Shown: one piece after another, positions 44,224 through 53,998 of the stretch
Position numbering within the stretch: position 1 is the first letter of the stretch
Layout: each line of letters opens with the position of its first letter
DNA from: Clostridia bacterium
Lineage (GTDB): Bacteria; Bacillota; Clostridia; Oscillospirales; Acutalibacteraceae
Direction: 5' to 3'
Assembly: GCA_017435385.1 (NCBI GenBank)
Contig: JAFSFB010000024.1
Coordinates: 1-64,000 of the forward strand
Length of the DNA stretch: 64,000 bases
Position numbers and translations under genes: made by a program
Notes under the pieces: model-generated
Told to the model about the DNA's origin: nothing
Database searches by the model: none
What the model saw: the letters and a program-made list of their open reading frames with translations, nothing else

Positions 44224-46950
44224 TTATGCTTTATGAAGTCTGATAACGGTCACGGAATAAGCGGGAACGGTATAATTGAAGCTGCTGCTCATTCCGTTCA
44301 CCTCAAAGGTTTCAACTTTACAATCCTCGGGCTGACCGAGAATGTTGTCATCCCCGAGGCTTTCGCCCCTGAGCTGTTCAACATCCGCAGCAGAAGCGAT
44401 ATCGGCATTCATGACATTCACCGAGAGAGTCTTTGACGAGCCGGTCACATTGACGATCTTTACGATAACATCGCCTGTTTCATCCGTGCTGACAACATGG
44501 TACGCCTCCGCCTCGGCAGGTGAACCCGTGTCGAAATCTACATACAGCTCTCCGTCGATATAGCATCTGACCACGGTTCCGATGAGCTCGACCTTCAAGC
44601 TGTAGGTCTTGCCTTCTTCGGCGGTGAACGGCTTGACGGTTCCGATGATACGTCCGCTCTTGATTCCGTTTTCTATCTGCTGAAGGCAGGAAACGGTGTT
44701 ATCCCAGCCGCCGATATTCCAGAACCAGCAGTTGTCGCTGTCCTTAACGGCAAACGGAATGATGAAGCCCTCGCTGCCGTTTATCTTTGTTGCTTCAACG
44801 GTATAGGTATAATTCTCCCATTCATCAAAGCCCGTATAGGCAACAGAACCCGTATTGGTATACGGCATTGAGGTTGCATCGTTAATGAGTCTGCCGCCGT
44901 CAACAGTTATTTCGCCTGCGTTTGCCTCATTCCAGTTCCAAGCAAAATCATTGATCCCGAAGCTGTCTTTATACAGGGTCTTACCCGTTGCGTTGTCAGT
45001 CACGAGAACATTGTCAAAGGCGGCAGTTGTATACCATGCGCCGATACCGACTCTGCCGCTGAGATCTTTCTGTTCAACAGCCGCACCGCTGAGCTTTGAA
45101 TCGAGAAGCTTCGTTCCCGTGTTGTTTGAGAAGAGCTTCTGAACATAATAGCTGATCGAGCCCGTCACCTGATGATTGTTGAACCAGATGAGGTCGGGCG
45201 ACCAATGAGTCGCCGTCAGATTTCCGAAAAGAGGAGCATATGCCGCCATGCGGACAATATCGCCGTTGCGTTCAAGACCCGTCATATATGCGGCTTCTGC
45301 AAGTGCGGCTCTGAGAGTGTTTGACCTTGCGGCATATTCGCCGAGAAAAACGCTCAGTCCGCCGCCGTAGATCGTTTCGGTCATGCCGTCAACATCCCTG
45401 CTGTAATTATCGGCATCGTAATAATCCGCATTTCTGAGGAACCATTCAGGCTCGTTATAATAATGCTGGTCGGTTGCACCTGCAAAATCAGCAGCATTTC
45501 CGTTTCCGATCTGCTCCTTTGCATATTCATATGAAGGAAGATAGTTTTCGCCGTGGGTTGCATCGAATGCGCCCGATGAATAGATAAGCTCTATGCCTTC
45601 ATAAAGCTCAGGGTTTTCGGCTTTTGCCTCATTGAAGGTTTCAAGGAACGCCTGATATCGCTCGAAATAAACCTCGCCCTCGTTTTCGTTACCGATGCAG
45701 ATATATTTCAGCTCGAACGGCTCTTCGTGACCGAGAGATGCTCTGACCTTGCCCCACTCCGATTCCGCATCACCTCTGCAGAATTCAACGAGGTCGAGCA
45801 TATCCTGAAGATACTGTTCAAACTCGGGGGTATACATATCAACGGGACCCTTGCCTCTCATTTGGCAGTAAAGTCCGCAGTTGATGACGGGAACTCCGAG
45901 TGCACCGAGATCTTCGGCAAGCTGAAAATACTCATAGAATCCAAGCCCGTAGGTCATGAAGCTCGGATAGGGATCGTCGGTTGCGGCAATATTTGTCCAG
46001 AGGTTTGTGCCCTGCTTTCTTGCGGCAATATCGCCGTAAACGCCGTCGAATTCAAGCGGCTTTCCGTCGCTTCCCGTACCGATCGAATCCTTCCAGTTAT
46101 ATGCCGTTTCGGCATCATAGCCCTCGATAATACATCCGCCGGGGAAACGGAGGAACTTAGGCTCGAGAGCCTCAAGCATTTCTCCGAGATCCTTGCGCAT
46201 ACCGTTTTCACGGTTCTTGAAGGTATTCTCGGGGAACATCGATATCATATCGAACGCTGCCGAACCGCCGTCGATCATTACTGCAAGGCTGACATTTTCA
46301 AAAGCGGTTTCCGACACCGTGAGAGAAAGCTCATATTTCTTCCATTCGCCGCCAACCGATGCGATTTCACCCTCGCCGAGGACATTGCCGCCGTTCAGGA
46401 TCCTTGCATACACCTTGCCCTGATAGCCGTCAAGCCCCTTGGCATAGAAGGAAATATTGTATTTCTCTCCTTTTTCAACGGACATTCCGTCGAGAAAGCC
46501 TCTGTTTGCGGCTCCTGCAAATATGCTTCCCGAATTATCAATAACAAGATAGTTCGGATTGTTTTCGTTAAGCTTGTCCGCCGCATTTTTAATAACGGAA
46601 AGAGCCGCACCGTTGACTGCACTCCAGCCGTAAAGCTGATCGTCTTTTGCAAGCTCGGTAAATTCAAAAGAACGGTTGACGACCTTCTCGGCGTAAAGTC
46701 CGCCGTCAGCGGCAAAATTGATATCCTCAAAGAATATTCCGAAAAGAAGATCGCTGATGTCATACACCTCTTTTGAAGCGTTGATATCAATGTTATAATC
46801 CGCCGCCGAAACATCATAAGCCGTCACGGAATTTGCCTCAGGCCCCGACGGCGCAGCTTTATCGGGAAACACGAAGCCAAAAACAGTCATAATGAGAGAA
46901 ACCGCTGCTGCGATAACCTTTCTGAATAAAGAAACAATACTGTATTTCAT
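44224..46950 (-). CDS. Secreted multidomain GH51 alpha-L-arabinofuranosidase
   Basis: The product has 908 residues. A signal peptide covers about residues 8-30. The order is the GH51 opening (DLLFGIFFEDIN, about 67-78), a CBM4/9-like domain (about 90-245), the catalytic barrel with acid/base Glu422 in GNENEGE and nucleophile Glu538 in FLGEYAA, then a LamG-like beta-sandwich (about 635-810) set into the C-terminal part. The enzyme removes arabinose side chains from arabinan or arabinoxylan outside the cell. SD AGGAGT lies upstream of the ATG. The terminator at 46981-46999 cuts it off from the kinase-like gene. Confidence 0.9.
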   Translation of the reverse strand: MKYSIVSLFRKVIAAAVSLIMTVFGFVFPDKAAPSGPEANSVTAYDVSAADYNIDINASKEVYDISDLLFGIFFEDINFAADGGLYAEKVVNRSFEFTELAKDDQLYGWSAVNGAALSVIKNAADKLNENNPNYLVIDNSGSIFAGAANRGFLDGMSVEKGEKYNISFYAKGLDGYQGKVYARILNGGNVLGEGEIASVGGEWKKYELSLTVSETAFENVSLAVMIDGGSAAFDMISMFPENTFKNRENGMRKDLGEMLEALEPKFLRFPGGCIIEGYDAETAYNWKDSIGTGSDGKPLEFDGVYGDIAARKQGTNLWTNIAATDDPYPSFMTYGLGFYEYFQLAEDLGALGVPVINCGLYCQMRGKGPVDMYTPEFEQYLQDMLDLVEFCRGDAESEWGKVRASLGHEEPFELKYICIGNENEGEVYFERYQAFLETFNEAKAENPELYEGIELIYSSGAFDATHGENYLPSYEYAKEQIGNGNAADFAGATDQHYYNEPEWFLRNADYYDADNYSRDVDGMTETIYGGGLSVFLGEYAARSNTLRAALAEAAYMTGLERNGDIVRMAAYAPLFGNLTATHWSPDLIWFNNHQVTGSISYYVQKLFSNNTGTKLLDSKLSGAAVEQKDLSGRVGIGAWYTTAAFDNVLVTDNATGKTLYKDSFGINDFAWNWNEANAGEITVDGGRLINDATSMPYTNTGSVAYTGFDEWENYTYTVEATKINGSEGFIIPFAVKDSDNCWFWNIGGWDNTVSCLQQIENGIKSGRIIGTVKPFTAEEGKTYSLKVELIGTVVRCYIDGELYVDFDTGSPAEAEAYHVVSTDETGDVIVKIVNVTGSSKTLSVNVMNADIASAADVEQLRGESLGDDNILGQPEDCKVETFEVNGMSSSFNYTVPAYSVTVIRLHKA

Positions 46951-46980
46951 ATGTTGTTACTCCTGTCGGTTTAGGATAAA

Positions 46981-46999
46981 GCCCCCGAATAACGGGGGC
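46981..46999 (-). terminator. Terminator after the cytidylate kinase-like gene
   Basis: GCCCCCG and CGGGGGC pair exactly around AATAA. Only TTT follows on the minus strand. Confidence 0.65.
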
Positions 47000-47011
47000 T
47001 TCAAACGGAGA

Positions 47012-47605
47012 TCAGTCCGCATTCAATGCAATATCCTTTAGAATTTTGACGGATTTCTCAATACCGACAACGGAGCTGTTGAGGCACACGTCATAGTTAC
47101 GGCTCGCACCCCAGTTCATGTCGGTATAATGCTGATAATATGCCGCTCTGCGCTTATCCTTGTCCTTGAGTCGTTTGATCGGATCTTCGTGAGTTTCTCC
47201 GTAGTGCTCGACTATCCTTTTCGCTCTTTCCTCAATATCCGCATAGATGAACACCTTCATGAGATCATCTCTGTTGCGCAGAATATAGTCGGCACATCTT
47301 CCGACGATAACGCAGGGACCCTTTGAGGCAAGCTCTTTTATAATTTTGCACTGGATGATCCAGATCTTATCCTCGTTGCTCGGACCTGTGTAAAGAGTTC
47401 TGTTTGTAAAAAGACCCATGATAAGGCTGGGTTGAGTATATTCTCCCTTGTCCTTGATATATTCTTCGGCAAAGCCGCTTTCAACGGCAACCTTTTCGAT
47501 GATCTCGCTGTCATAGCAGGGAACGCCGAGCTCTTCGGCAAGACGCTTACCTATCGTTCTGCCTCCGCTTCCGAACTCACGGCTGATGGTAATTATTTTC
47601 TTCAT
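47012..47605 (-). CDS. Cytidylate kinase-like protein
   Basis: The product has 197 residues. The family opening SREFGSGGRTIGKRLAEEL carries the glycine-rich loop, and VIVGRCADYIL and RAAYYQHYTDMNWG follow as in this Clostridial family. It resembles Cmk but is a separate family; the substrate is not known. SD AAAGGAGA lies upstream. It is the last gene of the operon that begins with the metallophosphoesterase at 51624. Confidence 0.85.
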   Translation of the reverse strand: MKKIITISREFGSGGRTIGKRLAEELGVPCYDSEIIEKVAVESGFAEEYIKDKGEYTQPSLIMGLFTNRTLYTGPSNEDKIWIIQCKIIKELASKGPCVIVGRCADYILRNRDDLMKVFIYADIEERAKRIVEHYGETHEDPIKRLKDKDKRRAAYYQHYTDMNWGASRNYDVCLNSSVVGIEKSVKILKDIALNAD

Positions 47606-47633
47606 AGTGTTTCTCCTTTCAACGAAGGGATTA

Positions 47634-48884
47634 TCAAAGATTATCTTTTATGTTTTCCGAATAGTGTCCCGTATCCTGAAAACCGTTTTCGGTTCGGATG
47701 CATTCGCCCCATTTGCGGGCAATTTCCTCATAGCTGTCAGTTTCGATTTTTGCTCTTTCAAAGCCGTTCTTGCTTCCTCTCAGGCACCATTCGCTCTCCC
47801 ACATTCCGTGTCCCGAGGCTTTGTAGGTCCAGAGGAACCAGTTATATCCGAGAGCATCAAGAGTTTTGAAGCAGTTCTCCCATGTCGTTGTTCCGTGAGG
47901 GAAGAATTCACCCATCATCATCGGAACATTGAAGAAAACGAGCCAGGGAAGAAGAGCCATGAAATTGAACGAAGCATTTGAAGTGTCATAAAGATGGACC
48001 TGATAGACGACATTCTTCCAGCCCTTCAGGAATGACTGCGGAAGAGCAAGCGCCGACCAGATGCATTCCATGGTTATGATATGGTCCGCATCGACCGCTC
48101 TGACTGCATCATAAAGAATGTCATAGATGAACGAATTGTTCTTTCTCCGGTCGAATTCTCCGCCGGGAACCTCGCACATGGGTTCATTGAGAAGGTCATA
48201 CATCGCAACGGCAGGGTTGCCCTTGAAGCGCTCTGCTATCTCAGCCCAGAGCTCACATGTCAGCCTGCGGTACTTCTCGCCCTGCTCGGTATCGTCATAA
48301 AGACCACAGGAGCCCTTCTTGCCGCTGTGGGGAGCATCGCTCTGATAACCGACCGCACCGTGCATATCGAGAACAACATACAGCCTTCTCTCCGAGCATT
48401 CCTCAACGACCCATTCAAGACGGCTCAGATCCCATTCTCCGTTTTCATCGAGAATCTTTCTGCCGTTATCGTCATAATAGAAATTCCTGAACCAAAAAGG
48501 AACTCTTACGCTGTTGAAGCCCATTTCCTTGATTTCATCAAGATCCTTTTCCGTTATCCAGTTATCCATATATGTGTCCATCAGCTCATAGGCTTTTTCT
48601 TCGCCGTATTTTTCGGTGAGCTTCGTGAGGATATCATAATGGTCGGTTGCCTCTTCGTAAGGGCTGAGCCAATCCTCCCATATCATCCATGAGCCGAGGT
48701 TGACACCTTTAAGGCGGATCCGTTCGCCTTTTTGATTAACTATCTTTCTGCCCTTGGTTTCGAGAAAATCATCGGCGGTAAATCCGCCTTCGGGCTGAGC
48801 TTCTTTGTTTTCCGCAAAAGCAATATTCATCACCGAAAATACGGTTATGACTGCAAGAAAAACAGCAATTATTTTTTTAAGCAT
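47634..48884 (-). CDS. Secreted GH5 endoglucanase-type enzyme
   Basis: The product has 416 residues. A signal peptide covers residues 1-24. GVNLGSWMIWEDWL near 60 and the acid/base Glu234 in LLNEP are typical of GH5; the nucleophile Glu lies in MMMGEFFPHG. The enzyme should cut beta-glucan, mannan or a related chain outside the cell. The ATG at 48884 lies 15 bases after the stop of the FAD reductase gene, with GGATGG upstream; a GTG at 48896 is the alternative. Confidence 0.9.
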   Translation of the reverse strand: MLKKIIAVFLAVITVFSVMNIAFAENKEAQPEGGFTADDFLETKGRKIVNQKGERIRLKGVNLGSWMIWEDWLSPYEEATDHYDILTKLTEKYGEEKAYELMDTYMDNWITEKDLDEIKEMGFNSVRVPFWFRNFYYDDNGRKILDENGEWDLSRLEWVVEECSERRLYVVLDMHGAVGYQSDAPHSGKKGSCGLYDDTEQGEKYRRLTCELWAEIAERFKGNPAVAMYDLLNEPMCEVPGGEFDRRKNNSFIYDILYDAVRAVDADHIITMECIWSALALPQSFLKGWKNVVYQVHLYDTSNASFNFMALLPWLVFFNVPMMMGEFFPHGTTTWENCFKTLDALGYNWFLWTYKASGHGMWESEWCLRGSKNGFERAKIETDSYEEIARKWGECIRTENGFQDTGHYSENIKDNL

Positions 48885-48899
48885 CGGTATCACCATCCG

Positions 48900-50282
48900 T
48901 TAAAAATTATCGACGGAATCCCATTCCGCCACCTTGCCCGTTTTCGCCCAGAGAAGCTCCGCCTCTCTTGCCCATGCTTCATATCCCTCTGGAGTTTCGG
49001 GATATTTTTCATAGTGAGCGGTAAGCTTTCCGCTCGTGACGATCGCATCGATAACCGCCTTGAGCTCTGCAGGCTTGATGTTGCCCGTGACAAGACCGAT
49101 GATTATGTAAATCAGAGTTTTGGCATAATCGCCGAGGCTGAGCTCGATTCCGTTGCCCATATTTCCGAGAAGCTTTTTGCTGAAGATCACATCGTTCTTG
49201 AAAAGAAATTCGTTTGCTTTTGCGCTGTGGCGGATAATCGAACCGAGAAGCGCCATAAGGCTCGCAAACTCCTTGCCCTGAGTGTTGTTATATCTCTTGT
49301 TGATGCTCCAGAGAAGCTCTCTCGTCGGATATCCTCCGTCGTTCATCGCCGCCGAAGCAACATCAACGGCTATATCCTCGAGAACAAGAGATGCCGTGCA
49401 GCCTTCGCCGCAGTTGGGCTTTGTCAGACATGCGGCATCGCCCATAGCAATAAATCCGTCGGAAACGAACGAATACGGCGCTCTGTGATAAGGTGTTCTG
49501 CCTTTTTCAACACGGACAACCTTGTGTGCAGGAAGCCTGACATACTTTTCAAAGACCTTATAGACCTTTTCAGCCTGTTCAAAGCCTCCGCATGCACCGA
49601 TGCCGATAAGAGCATCGCTTCCGCCGCTCGGGGCAAGCCATGATTTATAGAACAGCCAGAAATCCGAGCGCAGATATCTGCTTTCTCTTTTTTCTTCAAA
49701 ATCAATATATCTGAGCGTTACATAGAAAATATCTTTGGGAGTCAGCTCAAATTTTTCAATTCCGTAACCGTCGGGCAGACTGCGTCTGACAACGGCAGGA
49801 ATGCCCGAGCAATCCGCAACAAGGCGGCACGAAACCGTTTTCTCCTTGCCGTCATGCTCATAAACAACGCCGTTTATCTTTCCGTTTTCGCCGTAGGTCA
49901 GCTTTTTGAAAGAAGCTTCATAAATGATTTCAGCTCCGGCTTCAACCGCCCAGTCATTCATCAGCACGCAATAGTCATGCTTATGCATTCCGACAACGGC
50001 AAGCTCCGACGGCTTGGGATGATTTCCGTAAACCGAGCAGATTGCCGATTCCGAAAACTCGAACTCATATATTCCGTCGCCTTCTTTGACCTCGGGAAGA
50101 CCGAACTGCTTCATTTCTTCCTTGCCCATATGGAAGATGTCATACGAGGGGCTGAGTCTGTCCCTTTCATCCTTTTCGAGAAGAAGAACGGAAAAACCTC
50201 TTTCCGCCATTCTTCTTGCAAAATAACTGCCTGCCGTCGATGCACCGACAACAACAACATCGTAATTATTTCTGTTTTTCAT
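48900..50282 (-). CDS. FAD oxidoreductase of the geranylgeranyl-reductase type
   Basis: The product has 460 residues. The FAD site VVVGASTAGSYFARRMAERG is N-terminal, and IAMGDAACLTKPNCGEG closes the pocket. Family members reduce isoprenoid double bonds or hydroxylate aromatics; the substrate here is unknown. No membrane segment is seen except a short hydrophobic stretch around residue 395. It starts four bases after the metallophosphoesterase stop. Confidence 0.8.
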   Translation of the reverse strand: MKNRNNYDVVVVGASTAGSYFARRMAERGFSVLLLEKDERDRLSPSYDIFHMGKEEMKQFGLPEVKEGDGIYEFEFSESAICSVYGNHPKPSELAVVGMHKHDYCVLMNDWAVEAGAEIIYEASFKKLTYGENGKINGVVYEHDGKEKTVSCRLVADCSGIPAVVRRSLPDGYGIEKFELTPKDIFYVTLRYIDFEEKRESRYLRSDFWLFYKSWLAPSGGSDALIGIGACGGFEQAEKVYKVFEKYVRLPAHKVVRVEKGRTPYHRAPYSFVSDGFIAMGDAACLTKPNCGEGCTASLVLEDIAVDVASAAMNDGGYPTRELLWSINKRYNNTQGKEFASLMALLGSIIRHSAKANEFLFKNDVIFSKKLLGNMGNGIELSLGDYAKTLIYIIIGLVTGNIKPAELKAVIDAIVTSGKLTAHYEKYPETPEGYEAWAREAELLWAKTGKVAEWDSVDNF

Positions 50283-50286
50283 ATTT

Positions 50287-51624
50287 TCACCTCTGTTTGC
50301 CGTTCAGAGAAAGAACTGCATTGTTATCCGAAAAGCCTTTGTTGTTGGAAATCGTGTTGAGAAGCATATCCGTCAGATCAACGGAAACTCCGTTTTTTGA
50401 CAGCTTGGGTTCAATCTTTTTTATAACAAAGCGGAACCTTTTCAGCACCCTTGCTATCGCATCCCCTTCGGGCGTACCTTTGCCGTAGGGCATATCTCCC
50501 TTAAAAACCGCAATTCCGAGATCGCAGGCAAAATCCATGAATTTTTTCTTTTTTATCGGCTTATCGACCTTTATCCAAAGCAGTCTGCCCAGACCTCCGA
50601 CGGTTATGTCGGAAAGAATCTTTTTGCCGATCTTCTTGAAGAATGCGCCAACGCCCTTTCCGCCGCTGAGTGCGCCGAGAATGCGGTTTCTTATCGATAA
50701 TCTGAACTGATTGTCAAAATGCTCCTGAAGACTCATCCCCTTTGTATCGCAGCCGAAATCGGGAGTGTCAAACGACTCAACGCTGAGCTTATCTCCGTCA
50801 ACGGAAATTTTTCTGTATTTGGCAGGACTGCCGCCGAGGCACGAAGTGCAGATATCAATTATTTTATTTCCTCTTTCGGATACATATTCATTGATACTCT
50901 GAATATGCATATGCCCCGTCATAATAAACTCAACGCCGTTATCGGCAAGCAAGGATGCCGTTTTTCTCCAGTTTCTGAGCTTTGCATCGCCGACAAGGTC
51001 AAAAACAGGCACGGACGGAATGAGCGGATAATGACATATCGCAAAGACCGAGCAGCCGTCCTTCTTCGCTTCGTCAAGACGGCCCTTTATCCATTCGCCG
51101 AGTCGGTCATCGACCTCACCCTTCGGGTTGCCCTCGCTGTCGCAGTTGATTGCAAGCATGCGTACCTTGGGAGCGATTTCCGCAATATATGAAAGCGTCG
51201 ATTCATCAACCGCAAGAGCCTGAGAATAGCCAAAATCGGCATACATTTCACGAAGAATACCGAAGGGAGTCCCCTCGACCTCAATTCTTTCGTCGCCGAC
51301 AAAAGCCCTTGATTTTTCTCCGTAATCATGCCCCGCCGTTATAACAAAAATCTTTTTACCCGAATCTCTGAGCTTATAAAGCTCTTTGACAAAGCTTTTA
51401 TGGCTCTCGATTTCTCCGTTTTTTGATAAGTCGCCGGGAATGATGACCGTGTCAACGGACTCATCCTCAGCTATTTTCGAGAAAGCCGCTCTGACGATAT
51501 CGCTGCTTTCCGCCATGAAATACTGCTCTCTCTGCATATACTCCTCAAAAGCCTTTCCGCTTGCGCCGAGAGAGGGCTCGAAATAATGGGTATCCGTTAC
51601 GAGATAAAAGCTGAAGGGGTTCAT
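50287..51624 (-). CDS. Calcineurin-like metallophosphoesterase
   Basis: The product has 445 residues. DTHYFEP (DxH), IPGDLSKNG (GDxxxxG) and GHMHIQS (GHxH) are present. The usual GNHD is replaced by AGHD, so the Asn ligand is missing or shifted. No signal peptide is seen. The ATG at 51624 has GAGGGTGAT upstream. It is the first gene of a four-gene operon with the FAD reductase, GH5 and kinase-like genes. Confidence 0.85.
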   Translation of the reverse strand: MNPFSFYLVTDTHYFEPSLGASGKAFEEYMQREQYFMAESSDIVRAAFSKIAEDESVDTVIIPGDLSKNGEIESHKSFVKELYKLRDSGKKIFVITAGHDYGEKSRAFVGDERIEVEGTPFGILREMYADFGYSQALAVDESTLSYIAEIAPKVRMLAINCDSEGNPKGEVDDRLGEWIKGRLDEAKKDGCSVFAICHYPLIPSVPVFDLVGDAKLRNWRKTASLLADNGVEFIMTGHMHIQSINEYVSERGNKIIDICTSCLGGSPAKYRKISVDGDKLSVESFDTPDFGCDTKGMSLQEHFDNQFRLSIRNRILGALSGGKGVGAFFKKIGKKILSDITVGGLGRLLWIKVDKPIKKKKFMDFACDLGIAVFKGDMPYGKGTPEGDAIARVLKRFRFVIKKIEPKLSKNGVSVDLTDMLLNTISNNKGFSDNNAVLSLNGKQR

Positions 51625-51808
51625 AATAATCACCCTCTGTATTTATAATTAAAATTATATTATCATAAATAATGCATCAATTTCAACCAAAACACCAATG
51701 TTTTTTTGATTTTTTTGTGAGAAATAACATCATCATCCTGATTAATTCTTGAAAGCAGATCATTTTTATGTTATTATATTTGAAATTCCGAATAAGCGAG
51801 GTTTTGTC

Positions 51809-53950
51809 ATGAATATGTTAATAAGCAAAATAACCGCATTTTTCACGGCCGTTTTTATCTGGCTGGGAACGATTTTTAATGTTGCGCCTCCCGTTGAGGG
51901 AATTTTTCCCGATATAACTCCGGCTCAGAAAACCGTTTTTGACGAGGGCGAGTTTGTCATGGGAAGCAACGATATCGTTGTTTCTCCCGACGGCGACGAC
52001 AGCAATGACGGAACGCTTGAAAGCCCTCTGCGTACACCCGAAGCCGCAAAGGAAAAAGCTAAATCCGCAGGCGACGGTGCTGTTACCGTATGGTTCAGAG
52101 AAGGTACCTACACTCTTTTATCCCCTCTCAGATTTGATGCATCGGACAAATCCGACATTACATACCGTTCATATCCCGACGAAAAGGTTGAGTTTTCGGG
52201 CTCAAAGGAGATCTCAGGCTTCACCGAAACAACGGTCAACGGCGTGAAAGCATTCGTAACGGATGTTCCGATCGAATCGGACAGCGATTATTTCCGTTCT
52301 CTTTTCAAAGACGGAAAAAGACTTTCCCGCTCAAACTACCCCAAGGAAGGCACATTCAAAATTGCCGATCCCAAGCTTGACGAAGCCGTTCCTTCGGAAT
52401 GGGCTCCCGATTTCTTCACTCATTCCGTTGTTTTCTATGCACATAAGGACAACATTATGGATTTCGCAAATGCAGGCGATGTTGAAGTCAAGGTCATGCA
52501 TTTCTGGTGCGACGAACATATGCCGATCCATTCGGTTGATGCTTCAACGGGCAGAATAGAAACAACAAAGCCCTCAGCAATGAAGCTGAGAGTTGACGAT
52601 AATTTCATCTATGAAAATGTCAAGGAAACGCTTTCCCTGCCCGGTGAATGGTATCTTGACCGTTCCGAAGAGAAGCTCTATTATATCCCCGAAAAGGGCG
52701 ACACGGTTGAGAATACCGTTCTCTACGCAGGCGATGCCGAACAGCTCATCACTTTTAACGCAGCAGAAAACATCTCATTCCGTGGAATCGATTTCACCAA
52801 CACGGACTGGGAGCATTTTGACGGCGTTCATACAGGAAAAGCATTCGACCCGTCGCATCCTCTTTATAAAAACATCAGATACGGCGCAGCCCACCCTCAG
52901 GCAGCCTTTGAAGTGCCTGCCGCCATTCTTGTTTCGGCATCCTCGGATATCAATTTCACAGACTGCCGCTTTGAAAACATTTCATATACGGCCGTCAAGT
53001 TTGAAAACGCCTCGAAAAACTGCAGCATCACAAGCTGTCTGTTCAACGAGATCGGCGCAAACGCAGTCTTTATCCACGGCGATTTCGTCGTTCCGGCTTC
53101 AACTCAGAATATCGATGTCACCGATTGCCACATAAGTAATTACGGCAGAATATTCAACAACGCAATCGGCATTCTTCTCACCCATGCGATCGACTGTGAT
53201 CTGACAAACAACGAGATCCACGACGGCTGGTATACGGGTATCTCCGTCGGCTGGAACTGGGGCTATACCGACAATTCCACCAACAACATCAACATCAGCG
53301 ACAATCTTATCTATAACATCGGTAACGGCTGGCTTTCCGACATGGGCGGCATTTACACGCTCGGCATTCAGCCCGATACCGTTATTTCGGGCAACATCAT
53401 CTATAACGTCGGATGCGACCAAGGTCAGTACGGCTACGGCGGATGGGGAATTTACCTTGACGAAGGCTCAAGCTTCATCACGGTTGAAAACAACCTCGTC
53501 TATGACTGCTCATCCCAGCTCTTCCATCAGCATTACGGCGAAGACAACATTGTCCGCAACAACATTTTCGCCTTCGGCGGCGACGGTCAGTTCAGAATAA
53601 CCAAAAACGAAGAACACAATTCACTCTTCCTCGAAAACAATATCCTCGTCGGTGAGGACAATCCGATGTACTGGAACACAACAGATGTTGATTGGTTCGA
53701 GGACAACGGAAATCTCTACTGGGATTATAAGAACGGCGGAAATGTTTCGTCGGGCGACAGCGGTCTTTTTGAAAGCCATAAGATTCCCTTCATGATGGGC
53801 AAAGGCTATTATAACAACGCAATCTTTGAAGATCCCCTTTTCAAGGATGCAGAAAACCGTGACTTCACTCTCGCAACCAACTCCCCCGCTGTTGCAAACG
53901 GCTTCGTTCCGTTTGAATACGATGCGGGAACGATAACTCTTTTTGAATAA
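51809..53950 (+). CDS. Secreted right-handed beta-helix protein, probable polysaccharide-active enzyme
   Basis: The product has 713 residues. A signal peptide or anchor lies at about residues 5-25. VVSPDGDDSNDGTLESP opens the N-terminal part, as in many pectate-lyase-like beta-helix proteins. From about residue 320 to 620 there are repeated short strands with Asn ladders (NISFRGIDF, SNDINFTDC-like, NNEIHDGW). Such proteins are lyases or glycosidases (PL or GH28/GH120-like); which one cannot be told. The ATG at 51809 has GCGAGG eight bases upstream. A terminator follows at 53959-53998. Confidence 0.8.
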   Translation: MNMLISKITAFFTAVFIWLGTIFNVAPPVEGIFPDITPAQKTVFDEGEFVMGSNDIVVSPDGDDSNDGTLESPLRTPEAAKEKAKSAGDGAVTVWFREGTYTLLSPLRFDASDKSDITYRSYPDEKVEFSGSKEISGFTETTVNGVKAFVTDVPIESDSDYFRSLFKDGKRLSRSNYPKEGTFKIADPKLDEAVPSEWAPDFFTHSVVFYAHKDNIMDFANAGDVEVKVMHFWCDEHMPIHSVDASTGRIETTKPSAMKLRVDDNFIYENVKETLSLPGEWYLDRSEEKLYYIPEKGDTVENTVLYAGDAEQLITFNAAENISFRGIDFTNTDWEHFDGVHTGKAFDPSHPLYKNIRYGAAHPQAAFEVPAAILVSASSDINFTDCRFENISYTAVKFENASKNCSITSCLFNEIGANAVFIHGDFVVPASTQNIDVTDCHISNYGRIFNNAIGILLTHAIDCDLTNNEIHDGWYTGISVGWNWGYTDNSTNNINISDNLIYNIGNGWLSDMGGIYTLGIQPDTVISGNIIYNVGCDQGQYGYGGWGIYLDEGSSFITVENNLVYDCSSQLFHQHYGEDNIVRNNIFAFGGDGQFRITKNEEHNSLFLENNILVGEDNPMYWNTTDVDWFEDNGNLYWDYKNGGNVSSGDSGLFESHKIPFMMGKGYYNNAIFEDPLFKDAENRDFTLATNSPAVANGFVPFEYDAGTITLFE

Positions 53951-53958
53951 TAAATTAT

Positions 53959-53998
53959 CCCCCGAGGCTCAAACCGAACCTCGGGGGACCGTTTTTTT
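53959..53998. terminator. Terminator between the beta-helix gene and the GH16 gene
   Basis: CCCCCGAGG and CCTCGGGGG pair exactly around an 11-base loop, and TTTTTTT follows on the plus strand. Confidence 0.85.

Noticed and set aside
45727..46776. Open frame of 349 codons antisense to the GH51 gene
   Set aside because: It has no SD and no domain; the GH51 reading has signal peptide and both catalytic residues.
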